The notes beneath the pieces are model-generated. The model did no database searches. It worked only from the letters and a program-made list of their open reading frames with translations, and had not been told where the DNA came from. Below are positions 17,979 through 27,095 of a stretch of DNA of 64,000 bases, one piece after another. A program made the position numbers and the translations under genes. Source of the DNA: VAZQ01 sp963835165 (GTDB taxonomy: Bacteria; Pseudomonadota; Alphaproteobacteria; Rhizobiales; Xanthobacteraceae); assembly GCA_963835165.1 (NCBI GenBank), contig CAWIGD010000015.1, forward strand, positions 1-64,000, read 5' to 3'. Position 1 is the first letter of the stretch; the number at the start of each line of letters is the position of its first letter.

Positions 17979-19111
17979 ATGCGCGCAGAAGTCCAGCACG
18001 TCGTCGATGAGATCAAGCAGTCGGTCGGGCTGCTGAGGAGGCATCTTTGACTTCGACGCGGCGCGCGTCCGGCTTCAGGAGCTCAACAAGCTAGCCGAAG
18101 ACCCCACGCTGTGGGATGACCAGCAGCGGGCGCAACGCCTGATGCAGGAGCGCACCGCGCTCGAGGATCAGCTTACCGCCATCGGCCGTATCGAGCAGGA
18201 GCTCGCCGACCAGCTCACCATGATCGAGCTGGGGGAAGCCGAGAAGGACCAGAAGGCCATCACCGACGCCGAAGAGGCGCTCAAGACGCTCAAGGCGGAG
18301 GTGGCGCGGCGCGAGCTCGAGGCGCTGCTGTCGGGCGAGGCCGACTCGAACGATTCCTATCTCGAGGTTCATGCCGGCGCGGGCGGCACCGAAAGCCAGG
18401 ACTGGGCCAACATGCTGCTGCGCATGTATACGCGCTGGGCCGAGCAGCACGGCTACAAGGTCGAGTATCTCGAAGAAACGCCAGGGCGAGGAGGCCGGCA
18501 TCAAGTCGGCGACCGTCGAAATCAAGGGCCGCAATGCCTTCGGCTGGCTCAAGTCCGAGGACGGCGTGCATCGCCTGGTCCGCATCTCGCCGTTCGACTC
18601 GAACGCGCGCCGCCACACCTCGTTCGCGAGCGTCAACGTCTATCCGGTGATCGACGACCGCATCATCGTCGACATCAAGGAGGCGGACGTGCGCACCGAC
18701 ACGATGCGCGCGAGCGGGGCGGGGGGACAGCACGTCAACAAGACGGAATCGGCGATCCGCCTCACCCACATCCCGACCAACATCGTGGTGTTCTGCCAGA
18801 ACGACCGCTCGCAGCACCGCAATCGCGCGCAGGCGTGGCAGATGCTGCGCGCGCGCATCTATGAAATGGAATTGAAGAAGCGCGAGGCGCAGGCCGCCGC
18901 CGAGCAGGCCGCCAAGACCGACATCGGCTGGGGCCACCAGATCCGGTCCTATGTGCTGCAGCCCTACCAGATGGTGAAGGATCTGCGCACCGGCGTCTCC
19001 ACCTCCGCCACCGGCGACGTGCTCGACGGCGACCTCGACCAGTTCATGGAAGCAGCGCTGGCGCAGAAGGCGTTCGGCACCGCACCGGTCGAGGTGGAGG
19101 ACGTGGAGTAG
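17979..19111 (+). CDS. prfB: peptide chain release factor 2 (programmed frameshift, plus one apparent extra base)
   Basis: RF2 ends translation at UGA and UAA codons. The gene opens with 23 codons from the ATG at 17979, meets an in-frame TGA at 18048-18050, and continues in the +1 frame from GAC at 18049 (DFDAARVRLQEL). This is the classic autoregulatory frameshift. Later the reading frame breaks again: CCAGGGCGAG at 18481-18490 needs one G removed from GGG (18484-18486) to continue into GEEAGIKSATVEIKG. With both steps the product is about 376 aa, normal for RF2. The RF2-type SPF motif (RISPFDSNARRH) and the catalytic GGQ (GAGGQHVNKTES) are intact. Because the gene is essential, the second break is most likely a sequencing error. 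Confidence 0.9.
18036..18051 (+). promoter_or_regulatory. RF2 programmed +1 frameshift site
   Basis: An internal Shine-Dalgarno AGGAGG (18036-18041) lies three bases before CTT TGA C (18045-18051). This is the same arrangement as the known prfB recoding signal, where low RF2 favours slipping from CTT into the +1 frame past the UGA. It makes RF2 synthesis self-limiting. Confidence 0.93.
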
Positions 19112-19451
19112 GGCTTCGTTCCACGGCGCCAATCCCGCATGACGACCTGTAAAAGCGGTAGGTGCCGATGACTACAATACGAAGATTTATATTGACTACG
19201 TAACGAATTTGAGATAGGGATAGGCATGCTCGCCAAGTGCGGGCATTTTTCATGCTCGCCCTCGTGCACGGCGCGCTGCGGGGCTGGCGACAAAAGCGTG
19301 CATCGTGGGCAGACACTTGCGCGCGGGGGAGGATCGCGCGCGGCTGCGCTCGTTTGCTGCCTCAGACGAAGGGTGCACTCCAAGCCGCCGCGTCCTGTTA
19401 TTTCCCTGTTATTTACAGGAGCGCGGGGTGGGAGAATCTCAAGCCGGCCGC
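19112..19451. other. intergenic stretch without a recognisable gene
   Basis: The bases between the prfB stop and the large inverted repeat hold no convincing reading frame. A noticeably AT-richer patch lies at about 19140-19220. Reading frames through this stretch have shadow-like, Arg/Ser-rich composition. Confidence 0.5.
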
Positions 19452-19609
19452 TCTCGTGTCCCGGGCGAGCACAGCGAGACCCGGGACCCAGGGGCTACAC
19501 GACGGATCGCCACCCGAATCCATATTGCGCTTCGCGCTTTTTTACGCTGGGTCCCGGCTCTCGTTCCACTCGCGCAAGAGCGCTCGCTACACTCGGCCGG
19601 GACACGAGA
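19452..19609. repeat. large imperfect inverted repeat (rhizobial intergenic type)
   Basis: The left arm (19452-19491, TCTCGTGTCCCGG...CCGGGACCCAG) is mirrored by the right arm (19547-19609, CTGGGTCCCGG...CCGGGACACGAGA). The GTCCCGG/CCGGGAC cores and both outer ends match as inverted complements. The arms flank a small hairpin with a T-run (GCGCTTCGCGC then TTTTTT, 19527-19543) that could act as a terminator. Such GTGTCCCGG-type palindromes are a recurrent intergenic feature of Bradyrhizobium-like genomes. Confidence 0.65.
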
Positions 19610-19615
19610 TTGTCG

Positions 19616-19702
19616 CTACGCCACGCCGGAGCGCAGGAGATCATGGAAATGCACGACACCGACCGGCTTGCCGCCGTCGACCACCATCAGCTGCGTCTTC
19701 TT
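19616..19702 (-). pseudogene. 3' remnant of a KdsD/KpsF arabinose-5-phosphate isomerase gene
   Basis: On the minus strand, 28 codons ending in TAG at 19616-19618 read KKTQLMVVDGGKPVGVVHFH and then DLLRSGVA. This is the typical C-terminal end of the second CBS domain of KdsD/KpsF (3-deoxy-octulosonate pathway). Upstream in the same frame a stop codon appears and the sequence runs into the M23 peptidase 3' end, so only a decayed tail remains. The remnant ends 7 bases from the arm of the large inverted repeat, which may mark the rearrangement point. Confidence 0.55.
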
Positions 19703-19768
19703 AGACGATCAGGTCATGCGACCGGGCGAATCCTTACGAAATCCCGATCCAAGCGGACGCGATTTCGC

Positions 19769-21073
19769 TCAGATGGTGCCGTCGAGCTTTTGTCCCGCGC
19801 GCAAGAATTTGTTCGGGTCCACCGCGTCGCCGCGCACCCGCGTCTCGTAGTGGAGGTGCGGGCCGGTTGACCGTCCGGTCGAGCCGATCTTGCCGATGAT
19901 CTGCCCGGTCCTGATGGACTGACCGACGCGAACGTCGATCGACGAGAGGTGGCCATAGCGGGTGGACAATCCGTTGCCGTGGTCGATGTCGACCACCCGG
20001 CCATAGCCGCCGCTCCAGCCCGCCGCCGTCACCTTGCCGTCGGCGGTGGCGCGGACGGGATCGCCGGTCTCGCCGTGCAGATCGAGTCCGGTATGCATCG
20101 CCGGCGAACTCGTGAACGGGTCCATGCGGACGCCGAATCCGGACGCCGGCTCGATGTCGCCGTCGACCGGCTTGCGCACGGGAACGCTGCCGATGGTGCG
20201 GGTGAGCCGCACGATCTGCGCGCGCGCGGTCCTGATGCGATGAAGCTGTCGCTCGAAGCCGAGCCCGTCCTTGGCCATGGGCGCGGGGATGAATGGGCCC
20301 CCAATGGCGCCTCCGGCGTCGGCGACTGCCACCTTGCCGAGGTCGAGGCCGAGCTCCGCGAGCACGCCACGGATGCGGCGCGCCTTGGAATCGTAGGTCT
20401 CCGCCAGCGAATTGACCGTCGCGTTCTGGCGCTGCTCGACCCGATCGAGCGACGCCTGCAGGCGGGCGATCGCTCCGCCGACACCGCCGACGCCCTTGGC
20501 GAGGACGCTGGTGCGCGGATCGGCCGGCGTTCCCCGATCGAGCGGCACGAGGAAGGCTCCCTTGTCATTGAGCAGGGACGGCTTGAGCGGGATCGCCCGC
20601 GGCTCGCCGGAACGCGCAGGCAGTTTGACCGAGCCGGTGGCCTCGCCGACACCGTTCATGGCGCTCGCACGCGCTTCCAAAGCGGCCTGACGGCGCAGAA
20701 TCTGCTCGAGCTTCTGCTCGTACTGCTCCTGGTCGATCAACTGGCGGCCTGCGATGCGGTCGATCCGGGTGCGCAGTTCGGCGATGCGGTCCTCGTAGCC
20801 GAATTGCAGCTCGGCCTGCCGGGCGAGGAGCCGCGTGAGCACGTCCTCGCTGAAAGCAAAATAGGTGGCGGTCGTGATGCTCCAGGCCGCCATGATCACC
20901 AGTGTGCCGACCACCACCCAAAAGGCCATGGGGCCGAGCCGCAACTGCCGCCCCGCATGGGCAAGCGTGTAGCCCGCCGCCCACCGTCGCACGGACGCGT
21001 CGGCGGGCCTGCCCGGACTGGCATGGCTGGAACAATGACTGTGCTGGTGCTGTGCAGTCGACCGTCGAGGCAT
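19769..21073 (-). CDS. M23 (LytM-type) peptidoglycan endopeptidase, membrane-anchored
   Basis: This 434-aa protein has one membrane segment (about residues 48-72), a periplasmic coiled-coil region rich in Gln, Arg and Glu (about 80-250) and a C-terminal peptidase M23 domain (about 310-425). The zinc motif HTGLD and the catalytic HLHYE are present. This layout fits DipM/LytM-like cell-wall hydrolases or their activators in envelope growth and division. The gene is monocistronic or the first of its unit; a 148-bp gap separates it from bcp. Confidence 0.88.
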   Translation of the reverse strand: MPRRSTAQHQHSHCSSHASPGRPADASVRRWAAGYTLAHAGRQLRLGPMAFWVVVGTLVIMAAWSITTATYFAFSEDVLTRLLARQAELQFGYEDRIAELRTRIDRIAGRQLIDQEQYEQKLEQILRRQAALEARASAMNGVGEATGSVKLPARSGEPRAIPLKPSLLNDKGAFLVPLDRGTPADPRTSVLAKGVGGVGGAIARLQASLDRVEQRQNATVNSLAETYDSKARRIRGVLAELGLDLGKVAVADAGGAIGGPFIPAPMAKDGLGFERQLHRIRTARAQIVRLTRTIGSVPVRKPVDGDIEPASGFGVRMDPFTSSPAMHTGLDLHGETGDPVRATADGKVTAAGWSGGYGRVVDIDHGNGLSTRYGHLSSIDVRVGQSIRTGQIIGKIGSTGRSTGPHLHYETRVRGDAVDPNKFLRAGQKLDGTI

Positions 21074-21221
21074 TCACGCTTCCCCTCGGGTCCCCTACAT
21101 CACCGCACCTTACCCCAGTACTAACCGCGTCAATTCGAGCCGGTCGTGGTTAATGTTCCACAAATGACGAATGTGGACCTGGCGCCGGCGACCAGCCGGC
21201 GATCCGAATCGACGCGTGGGC

Positions 21222-21698
21222 TCAGCGCGGAAGGAGCTTGGCCGCGGCCAGGACTTCCTCGGCATGGCCGTCGACCTTGACCTTCGGCCAGATGCGGGCG
21301 ATCCGCCCGTCCGAGCCGATCAGGAAGGTGGCCCGGGTAATCCCCATGAAAGTCCTGCCATACATGGATTTTTTGCCCCAGACGCCGTAGGCCTCCAGCA
21401 TCTTGTGGGTCTCGTCGGACAGAAGGGGTATGCCCAGGCTGTGCTTCTTCTTGAACTTGTCCTGGGCCTCGACCGGATCGGCGGACACCCCCAGAACGTC
21501 CACCCCGGCTTTCTGGTATTCGGCCCGAAGCTTAGAGAAATCAATGGCTTCGCGGGTACAGCCGGGGGTATCGGCCTTGGGATAGAAGTAAAGCACGAGC
21601 TTGCGGCCGTTGAAGTCGGCAAGGGAAAGGGTGCCGCCGCCGTCACGCGGCAACTTGAATGCGGGGGCCTTTGCCCCCTCGGCGAGTTCCGTGGGCAT
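21222..21698 (-). CDS. bcp: thioredoxin-dependent peroxiredoxin Bcp, one-cysteine type
   Basis: This 158-aa peroxiredoxin of the BCP/PrxQ class reduces hydroperoxides. The peroxidatic Cys is in the motif FYPKADTPGCT. The usual resolving Cys five residues later is absent (CTREAID), and the protein has no other cysteine, so it must be recycled by an external thiol. Length and the remaining motifs are normal. It is divergent from the large AsmA-like gene. Confidence 0.93.
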   Translation of the reverse strand: MPTELAEGAKAPAFKLPRDGGGTLSLADFNGRKLVLYFYPKADTPGCTREAIDFSKLRAEYQKAGVDVLGVSADPVEAQDKFKKKHSLGIPLLSDETHKMLEAYGVWGKKSMYGRTFMGITRATFLIGSDGRIARIWPKVKVDGHAEEVLAAAKLLPR

Positions 21699-21879
21699 GC
21701 GCCTTCCTTTCGTCCCTATTTCCGGCTCAATGAAGCTCTAAACAATATGCGGGAGACTACTGTCAGGTCGATGGTTGTTCCGGGGGACACGTCGATCGCG
21801 GCAAGGGGGCTGGTTCGTCGCAGACGTGTGGCAACGACGTGCGGCGGAATCGGTGGTCGAGGGGACGCCAAGTCGGGGC

Positions 21880-24800
21880 ATGGCGGTTCAACAATCCAAT
21901 CGTGATCTCGAGGCTCTGCGCAAGCTGGAGGCGAGCCTCAACGCGGATCTGTGCGCGCCGCAAATCCGCAGCCACAACAGAGTTCGCCCCGCATCGCGGC
22001 CGACATGCACGCTCTCACGTCTCATGGGACTGCGTCTGTGGGGACCGCGCCTGCGCAAATTCGTCCTCATCAGCGGTTCGCTCTGCGGTCTCGTCCTGGT
22101 CGCGATGGTCGCCCTGTGGTGGCGGCTTTCCAGCGGTCCGATCGAGCTCGATATCGCGACGCCGTGGCTCACCGCGGCGATCAAGGAAAATTTCGGCGCG
22201 GGCCATGACGTCGAGATCGGCGGCACCCAGATCGAGCGGGACGCGAACGGACGCACGTCGCTGCGCATTCGCGACATCGTGGTGCGGGATGCCGAAGGCA
22301 CCGTGGTGGCGAGCGCGCCGAAGGCGGAAGTCGGCGTCTCCGGCACGGGCCTGCTGACCGGACGCATTCGCGCCGAACGCCTGAGCCTCGTCGGCGCCGA
22401 AATGGCGGTGCGGATCGAGTCCGACAGCAAGGTCACCGTCTTCGCCGGCGGCAACAAGCGCCCCTTCGTTACCGCGTCGGCCAATGCTGCTCCCGGGCTC
22501 TCCGGACCCGCGCCGGCGGCGGCGAAGCTCGAACGCGCCGCGGCGCTCGGCGCGGCCGCGCCGCCCGTTCCAGGCACGCCGACCCCGCCGGCGGCGTCAG
22601 CTGTCACCCGCAACGGCGTTCCCGACTTCGCCGTGCTGCTGGCCTGGATCGAGAGCCTCGATGCCAGCGGGCTCGATGGCCGCGATCTCGCCGAGATCGG
22701 CCTCAAAGGCGGCAACCTCACCGTCGACGATCAGCGCAACGGCAAGCAGTGGACGTTCACCAATATCGATCTCGGCGTGATGCGGCCCAAGAGCGGCGGC
22801 ATCGCCGTCACGCTGGGGTCTGAAAACGTCGAGCGGCCTTGGCACATGCGCGCGGCCATGACCCCGGGACAGGAGCCGGGCCACCGCATCATCGACGTCG
22901 AGGCACAGAAAGTCTCGGCCAAGGATCTCATGCTCGCCCTGCGCGTGGGCGAGAGCCAGTTCGAGCCCGATCTCCCGCTCTCGGCGCGCATCCGCGCCGA
23001 TATCGGACCTGACGGCATTCCGCACATGCTCGACGGAAAGATCCTGGTGGACAAGGGCGTCATCATCGATCTCGACGATCCGCTCGCGCGCATTCCGATC
23101 GACCGCGCCGAAATCAATCTCGATTGGGACGCGACGCGCCAGGCGCTGGTCATGCCGTTCCAGGTGGTGTCGGGCGGCAATCGCATCACCCTGCTGGCGC
23201 AGTTCGACGCGCCGCGCGAAGGAAGCAGCGTGTGGGGCCTCCAGGTCTCCGGCGGCACGGTCGTGCTGGCCTCCGCCGCGCCGGTGGATCCGAATGCGCT
23301 CATCCTCAACCGCATCGCGCTGCGGATGCGGATCGACCCCGCCAAGCAGCGCATCGACCTCGATCCGAGCGAACTGGGCAATGCCGATCTGGGTGTCGCG
23401 CTCACCGGCAGCCTCGACTTTTCGACCGACGATCCGCGCCTGGTGCTCGGCATTGCGGGCACGCGCATGTCGGTCGCGGCGATGAAGCTGCTGTGGCCGA
23501 TCTGCACGGCGCCGAAGGTCCGCGCCTGGGTGCAAGAACATGTGCTGGCCGGCACCGTAGACCGGCTGGACATCTCGACCAACGCGCCGTGGTCCACACT
23601 CAAGACGAGCGGCCCGCCTGTTCCCGACGACGGTCTGCTGATCCAGATCGTCGGCAACGGCGCGGAAGTCCGCCCCGTTGCCGGCCTGCCGGCGATTCGC
23701 GACGCCGACGTCAATCTGCGCATTTCCGGCCGCACGGCGGTGATCAATGTCGGCCGCGGCAATGTGGAAATATCGCCCGGCCGCAAGCTCTCCATCACCA
23801 ACGGCGTGTTCGAGGTGCCCGACACGTTCCCGAAGGGGCCGCCGGCGAAGGCGCGCTTCCGCCTCGACGGCTCGGTACCGGCGGCGGCCGAGCTCCTGGC
23901 AATGGAACGGCTGCGCGAATATTCCGGCACGCCGATCGATCCCGCCACCAGCCGCGGGACGCTCACCGCGCAAGTCACGCTCGCCCTCCCGCTCAAGGAG
24001 GATCTCGCGCCCGGATCTTCGATCTACACGATCAACCTCGACATCGCGAACTTCGTTGCCGAGCGCATGGTCATGAATCAGAAGGTCGAGGCGGCGCTGC
24101 TCAAGGTCAGCGCCAACAACCAGGGTCATTGGATCCGCGGCGACGTCAAGATCAACGGCGTTCCCGCCGCGCTCGACTACCGCAAGCCGCGTGACGCCGA
24201 CGCCGATGTCCGCATCCAGGCCACGCTCGACGAAAGCGGACGCAGCAAGCTCGGCTTCGATCTCAGCGGCTTCCTCATGGGGCCGGTGCCGATCAAGCTC
24301 AGCGGACGCATTCCGGCGCAGGAGAGCGACACCCGCTTCGCGATCGAGGCCGATCTGACCCAGGCCAAGGTCGACAATCTGCTGCCGGGATGGTCGAAAG
24401 CCGCAGGCCGCGCGGCTCGCGCGACCTTCACGCTGGTGAACAAATCCCCGGGCACCCGCTTCGAGGACCTTGTGCTCGAAGCGCCCGGCGCTTCGGTCAA
24501 GGGCGCGATCGAGGTGGATGGTTCTGGCGACGTGGTGTCGGCGAATTTCCCCGTCTTCAGCCTGTCCGACGGCGACAAGGCGACGCTCAAGGCCGACCGC
24601 AGCGCCGACGGCACGCTGCGCGTGACTGTACGCGGCGACGTCTATGACGGCCGCGGCTTCATCAAGTCGACGATGAGCGGCGGCGGTGCGAGCAACCGCA
24701 AGCAGAAGCACGACAAGGATATCGATCTCGACCTCAAGCTCGGCGCGGTCGTCGGCTTCCACGGCGAGACCCTGCGCGGCCTCGATCTGAAGCTGTCGCG

Positions 24801-25509
24801 GCGCAGCGGCTCGATCACCAGCTTGGCGGTGAACGGCAAGCTCGGGCGCGATGCACCGCTGACCGGGGACCTGCGCGGACGCGGCACCAACGGGCGCCAG
24901 GTGGTGTTCGTCGAGACCAACGATGCCGGGGCGTTTTTCCGGTTCAGCGACATCTATCCCAAGATCTTCGGCGGCGAGATGTGGGTGGCGCTCGACCCGC
25001 ACAGCGCCGATGCCGCGCCGCAGGAAGGTATCCTCAACATCCGTGACTTCGCGGTGCGCGGAGAAGCCGCGCTCGACCGCGTGGCCGCTGCTCCGCAACA
25101 ACCCGGCGGCCCGCCGCCCGGCGTCGACTTCTCGCGCCTGCGGGTGGACTTCACCCGCTCGCTCGGCCGCTTCACCGTTCGCGACGGCCTGGTAAAGGGG
25201 CCCGCGATCGGCGCGACGGTCTCCGGCTATATCGATTACAACCGTGACGACGTGCGCATGCAGGGCACGTTCGTCCCGCTCTACGGCCTCAACAACATGT
25301 TCGGCCAGATCCCGATCGTGGGGCTGTTCCTCGGCGGCAGCAACGAGGGCTTGCTCGGCGTCACCTATGAGGTGGTCGGGCCGCCGAGCACGCCGGTGCT
25401 ACGGGTCAATCCGATATCGGCCGTGGCGCCCGGCCTGCTGCGCAAATTCTTCGAATTCCCGAGCGGCAACGGCGTGGCGCCGCAGAGCTACGCCGAACCG
25501 AACCGGTAG
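21880..25509 (+). CDS. large AsmA/YhdP-like envelope protein (DUF3971)
   Basis: This protein of about 1,209 aa has one N-terminal membrane segment (FVLISGSLCGLVLVAMVALWW) and a very long, beta-rich periplasmic part. Near the C-terminus is an AsmA-like region with GYIDYNRDDVRMQGTFVPLY and the PIVGLFLGGSNEGLLG end motif. DUF3971/YhdP proteins are bridge-like proteins that move phospholipid between the inner and outer membranes. An Ala/Pro-rich linker lies near residues 200-240. The ATG at 21880 was chosen; one at 22024, directly before the membrane segment, is also possible. Confidence 0.85.
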   Translation: MAVQQSNRDLEALRKLEASLNADLCAPQIRSHNRVRPASRPTCTLSRLMGLRLWGPRLRKFVLISGSLCGLVLVAMVALWWRLSSGPIELDIATPWLTAAIKENFGAGHDVEIGGTQIERDANGRTSLRIRDIVVRDAEGTVVASAPKAEVGVSGTGLLTGRIRAERLSLVGAEMAVRIESDSKVTVFAGGNKRPFVTASANAAPGLSGPAPAAAKLERAAALGAAAPPVPGTPTPPAASAVTRNGVPDFAVLLAWIESLDASGLDGRDLAEIGLKGGNLTVDDQRNGKQWTFTNIDLGVMRPKSGGIAVTLGSENVERPWHMRAAMTPGQEPGHRIIDVEAQKVSAKDLMLALRVGESQFEPDLPLSARIRADIGPDGIPHMLDGKILVDKGVIIDLDDPLARIPIDRAEINLDWDATRQALVMPFQVVSGGNRITLLAQFDAPREGSSVWGLQVSGGTVVLASAAPVDPNALILNRIALRMRIDPAKQRIDLDPSELGNADLGVALTGSLDFSTDDPRLVLGIAGTRMSVAAMKLLWPICTAPKVRAWVQEHVLAGTVDRLDISTNAPWSTLKTSGPPVPDDGLLIQIVGNGAEVRPVAGLPAIRDADVNLRISGRTAVINVGRGNVEISPGRKLSITNGVFEVPDTFPKGPPAKARFRLDGSVPAAAELLAMERLREYSGTPIDPATSRGTLTAQVTLALPLKEDLAPGSSIYTINLDIANFVAERMVMNQKVEAALLKVSANNQGHWIRGDVKINGVPAALDYRKPRDADADVRIQATLDESGRSKLGFDLSGFLMGPVPIKLSGRIPAQESDTRFAIEADLTQAKVDNLLPGWSKAAGRAARATFTLVNKSPGTRFEDLVLEAPGASVKGAIEVDGSGDVVSANFPVFSLSDGDKATLKADRSADGTLRVTVRGDVYDGRGFIKSTMSGGGASNRKQKHDKDIDLDLKLGAVVGFHGETLRGLDLKLSRRSGSITSLAVNGKLGRDAPLTGDLRGRGTNGRQVVFVETNDAGAFFRFSDIYPKIFGGEMWVALDPHSADAAPQEGILNIRDFAVRGEAALDRVAAAPQQPGGPPPGVDFSRLRVDFTRSLGRFTVRDGLVKGPAIGATVSGYIDYNRDDVRMQGTFVPLYGLNNMFGQIPIVGLFLGGSNEGLLGVTYEVVGPPSTPVLRVNPISAVAPGLLRKFFEFPSGNGVAPQSYAEPNR

Positions 25510-25547
25510 CCGGACGACGGCGGACGCGGCGTGGAAGCCGCAACGAT

Positions 25548-25724
25548 ATGAGCGCACCATCAAAGACCGATGCGACGACGCCCTGTCCGCATTGCGCGGG
25601 CACCATGACGATCAGCATGATCGGGCCGATACCTGCCGAGCCCACGTTCATGAATCATACTTTTGCTTGTCCCGCGTGCGGCCACTCGGCGGAATTCAAG
25701 TTCAAGAAGAAGGACATGGCGTAA
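25548..25724 (+). CDS. 58-aa zinc-ribbon protein
   Basis: A short reading frame encodes 58 aa with two CxxC knuckles, TPCPHCAG near the start and FACPACGHSAEF near the end, 27 residues apart. This is the spacing of a zinc ribbon. A Lys-rich end follows (KFKKKDMA). The frame starts 38 bases after the AsmA-like gene and is convergent with tyrS. The cysteine pattern makes it a likely real gene; the role is unknown, but nucleic acid or protein binding is usual for such ribbons. Confidence 0.6.
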   Translation: MSAPSKTDATTPCPHCAGTMTISMIGPIPAEPTFMNHTFACPACGHSAEFKFKKKDMA

Positions 25725-25758
25725 CGCGATCGCGGCCGACGCGCGTCGTCCCGGTCGG

Positions 25759-27003
25759 TCACACCGGCTTGAGCAGGACGTGGCGCTTTCGTCCGAGCGA
25801 GAGCTTGATGACGCCTTCGGGCGTGAGATGGCTCGGCGTGAGCACCATCTTCTCGTCGGAGACGGTGACGTCGTTCACGCGCAGTCCGCCACCCTTGACG
25901 TGCCGGCGCGCCTCGCCGTTCGACGAGACAAGTCCCGCTTCCACGAAGGCAGCGAGCACGCCGAGGCCGGCCTCCAGACGGGCGCGCGGAATTTCAATGC
26001 TTGGAAGCGTCTCCGCGAGCGCTCCCTCCTCGAAGGTCCGCCGCGCGGTTTCGGCGGCCTGCTCCGCCGCCTCGCGGCCGTGCAGCAGGGCGGTCGCCTC
26101 GGTGGCGAGCACCTTCTTGGCTTCGTTCAGCTCCTGGCCCTTGAGCGCGGCAAGGCGTGCGATCTCGTCGAGCGGCAGGTCGGTGAACAGCTTGAGCAGC
26201 CGGCCGGCGTCGCCGTCCTCGCAATTGCGCCAGAACTGCCAGTAGTCGTAGGGGCTCATCATCTCGGCGTTGAGCCAGACCGCGCCGGTCTCGGTCTTGC
26301 CCATCTTGGCGCCCGAGGCGGTCGTGAGCAGCGGCGTGGTCAGCGCGAACAGCTCGGCACCGGCGAGGCGGCGGCCGAGGTCGATGCCGTTGACGATGTT
26401 GCCCCACTGGTCGGATCCGCCCATCTGCAGAATGCAGCCGTGGCGGTTGTGGAGTTCAACGAAATCGTAAGCCTGCAGAATCATGTAGTTGAATTCGAGG
26501 AATGTCAGCGGCTGTTCGCGATCCAGCCGCAGCTTCACCGAATCGAACGTCAGCATCTTGTTGATGGTGAAATGCCGGCCGACGTCGCGCAGGAAGGGAA
26601 TGTAATGCAGCTGGTCGAGCCAGTCGGCGTTGTTCGCCATGATCGCGCCGGCGCCGAAATCGAGAAAGCGCGAGAACACCGTGCGGATCGAGGCGATATT
26701 GGTGTCGATCTGCGCGGCGGTCAGCAGGGTGCGGCTGGTATCCTTGCCCGACGGGTCGCCGATCTTGCTGGTGCCGCCGCCCATCAGCGCGATCGGACGA
26801 TGCCCGGTCTTCTGCAGCCATCGCAGCATCATGATGGTCAGCAGGTTGCCGATATGCAGGCTGGGCGCGGTCGCATCGAAGCCGACATAGGCCGTGACCG
26901 GGCCCGCGGCCGCCTTGGCGTCGAGGCCGGCGGCGTCCGATACCTGGTGGATGAATCCGCGTTCCGCCAGAACCCGCAGGAAATCGGATTTGTAGGCGCT
27001 CAT
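25759..27003 (-). CDS. tyrS: tyrosyl-tRNA synthetase
   Basis: This 414-aa class Ic synthetase charges tRNA-Tyr. The HIGH-type motif is SLHIGN, the KMSKS-type motif is AKMGKT, and the tyrosine pocket appears in YVGFDATAPSLH. A C-terminal S4 RNA-binding domain (about residues 350-410) binds the tRNA. The gene is divergent from anmK with a 92-bp shared gap. Confidence 0.96.
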   Translation of the reverse strand: MSAYKSDFLRVLAERGFIHQVSDAAGLDAKAAAGPVTAYVGFDATAPSLHIGNLLTIMMLRWLQKTGHRPIALMGGGTSKIGDPSGKDTSRTLLTAAQIDTNIASIRTVFSRFLDFGAGAIMANNADWLDQLHYIPFLRDVGRHFTINKMLTFDSVKLRLDREQPLTFLEFNYMILQAYDFVELHNRHGCILQMGGSDQWGNIVNGIDLGRRLAGAELFALTTPLLTTASGAKMGKTETGAVWLNAEMMSPYDYWQFWRNCEDGDAGRLLKLFTDLPLDEIARLAALKGQELNEAKKVLATEATALLHGREAAEQAAETARRTFEEGALAETLPSIEIPRARLEAGLGVLAAFVEAGLVSSNGEARRHVKGGGLRVNDVTVSDEKMVLTPSHLTPEGVIKLSLGRKRHVLLKPV

Positions 27004-27095
27004 GACCTACCGCCTGTTGGTGTCGCCTCTTCGGGGCCGGTGGTGTAACAGGTCCGACGCGGGATTCAACCAAGGACAGTTCCAAGGACAACTCC

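Noticed and set aside
19527..19543. Stand-alone rho-independent terminator
   Set aside because: The stem is only about four base pairs and lies inside the larger inverted repeat, over 400 bases after prfB, so it is reported as part of the repeat rather than as a terminator.
22597..25101. 834-codon open frame antisense to the AsmA-like gene
   Set aside because: It mirrors a real gene whose beta-rich sequence, membrane segment and C-terminal AsmA motif are clear. The antisense product is Arg/Asp/His-rich without any family motif, typical of GC-rich shadow frames.
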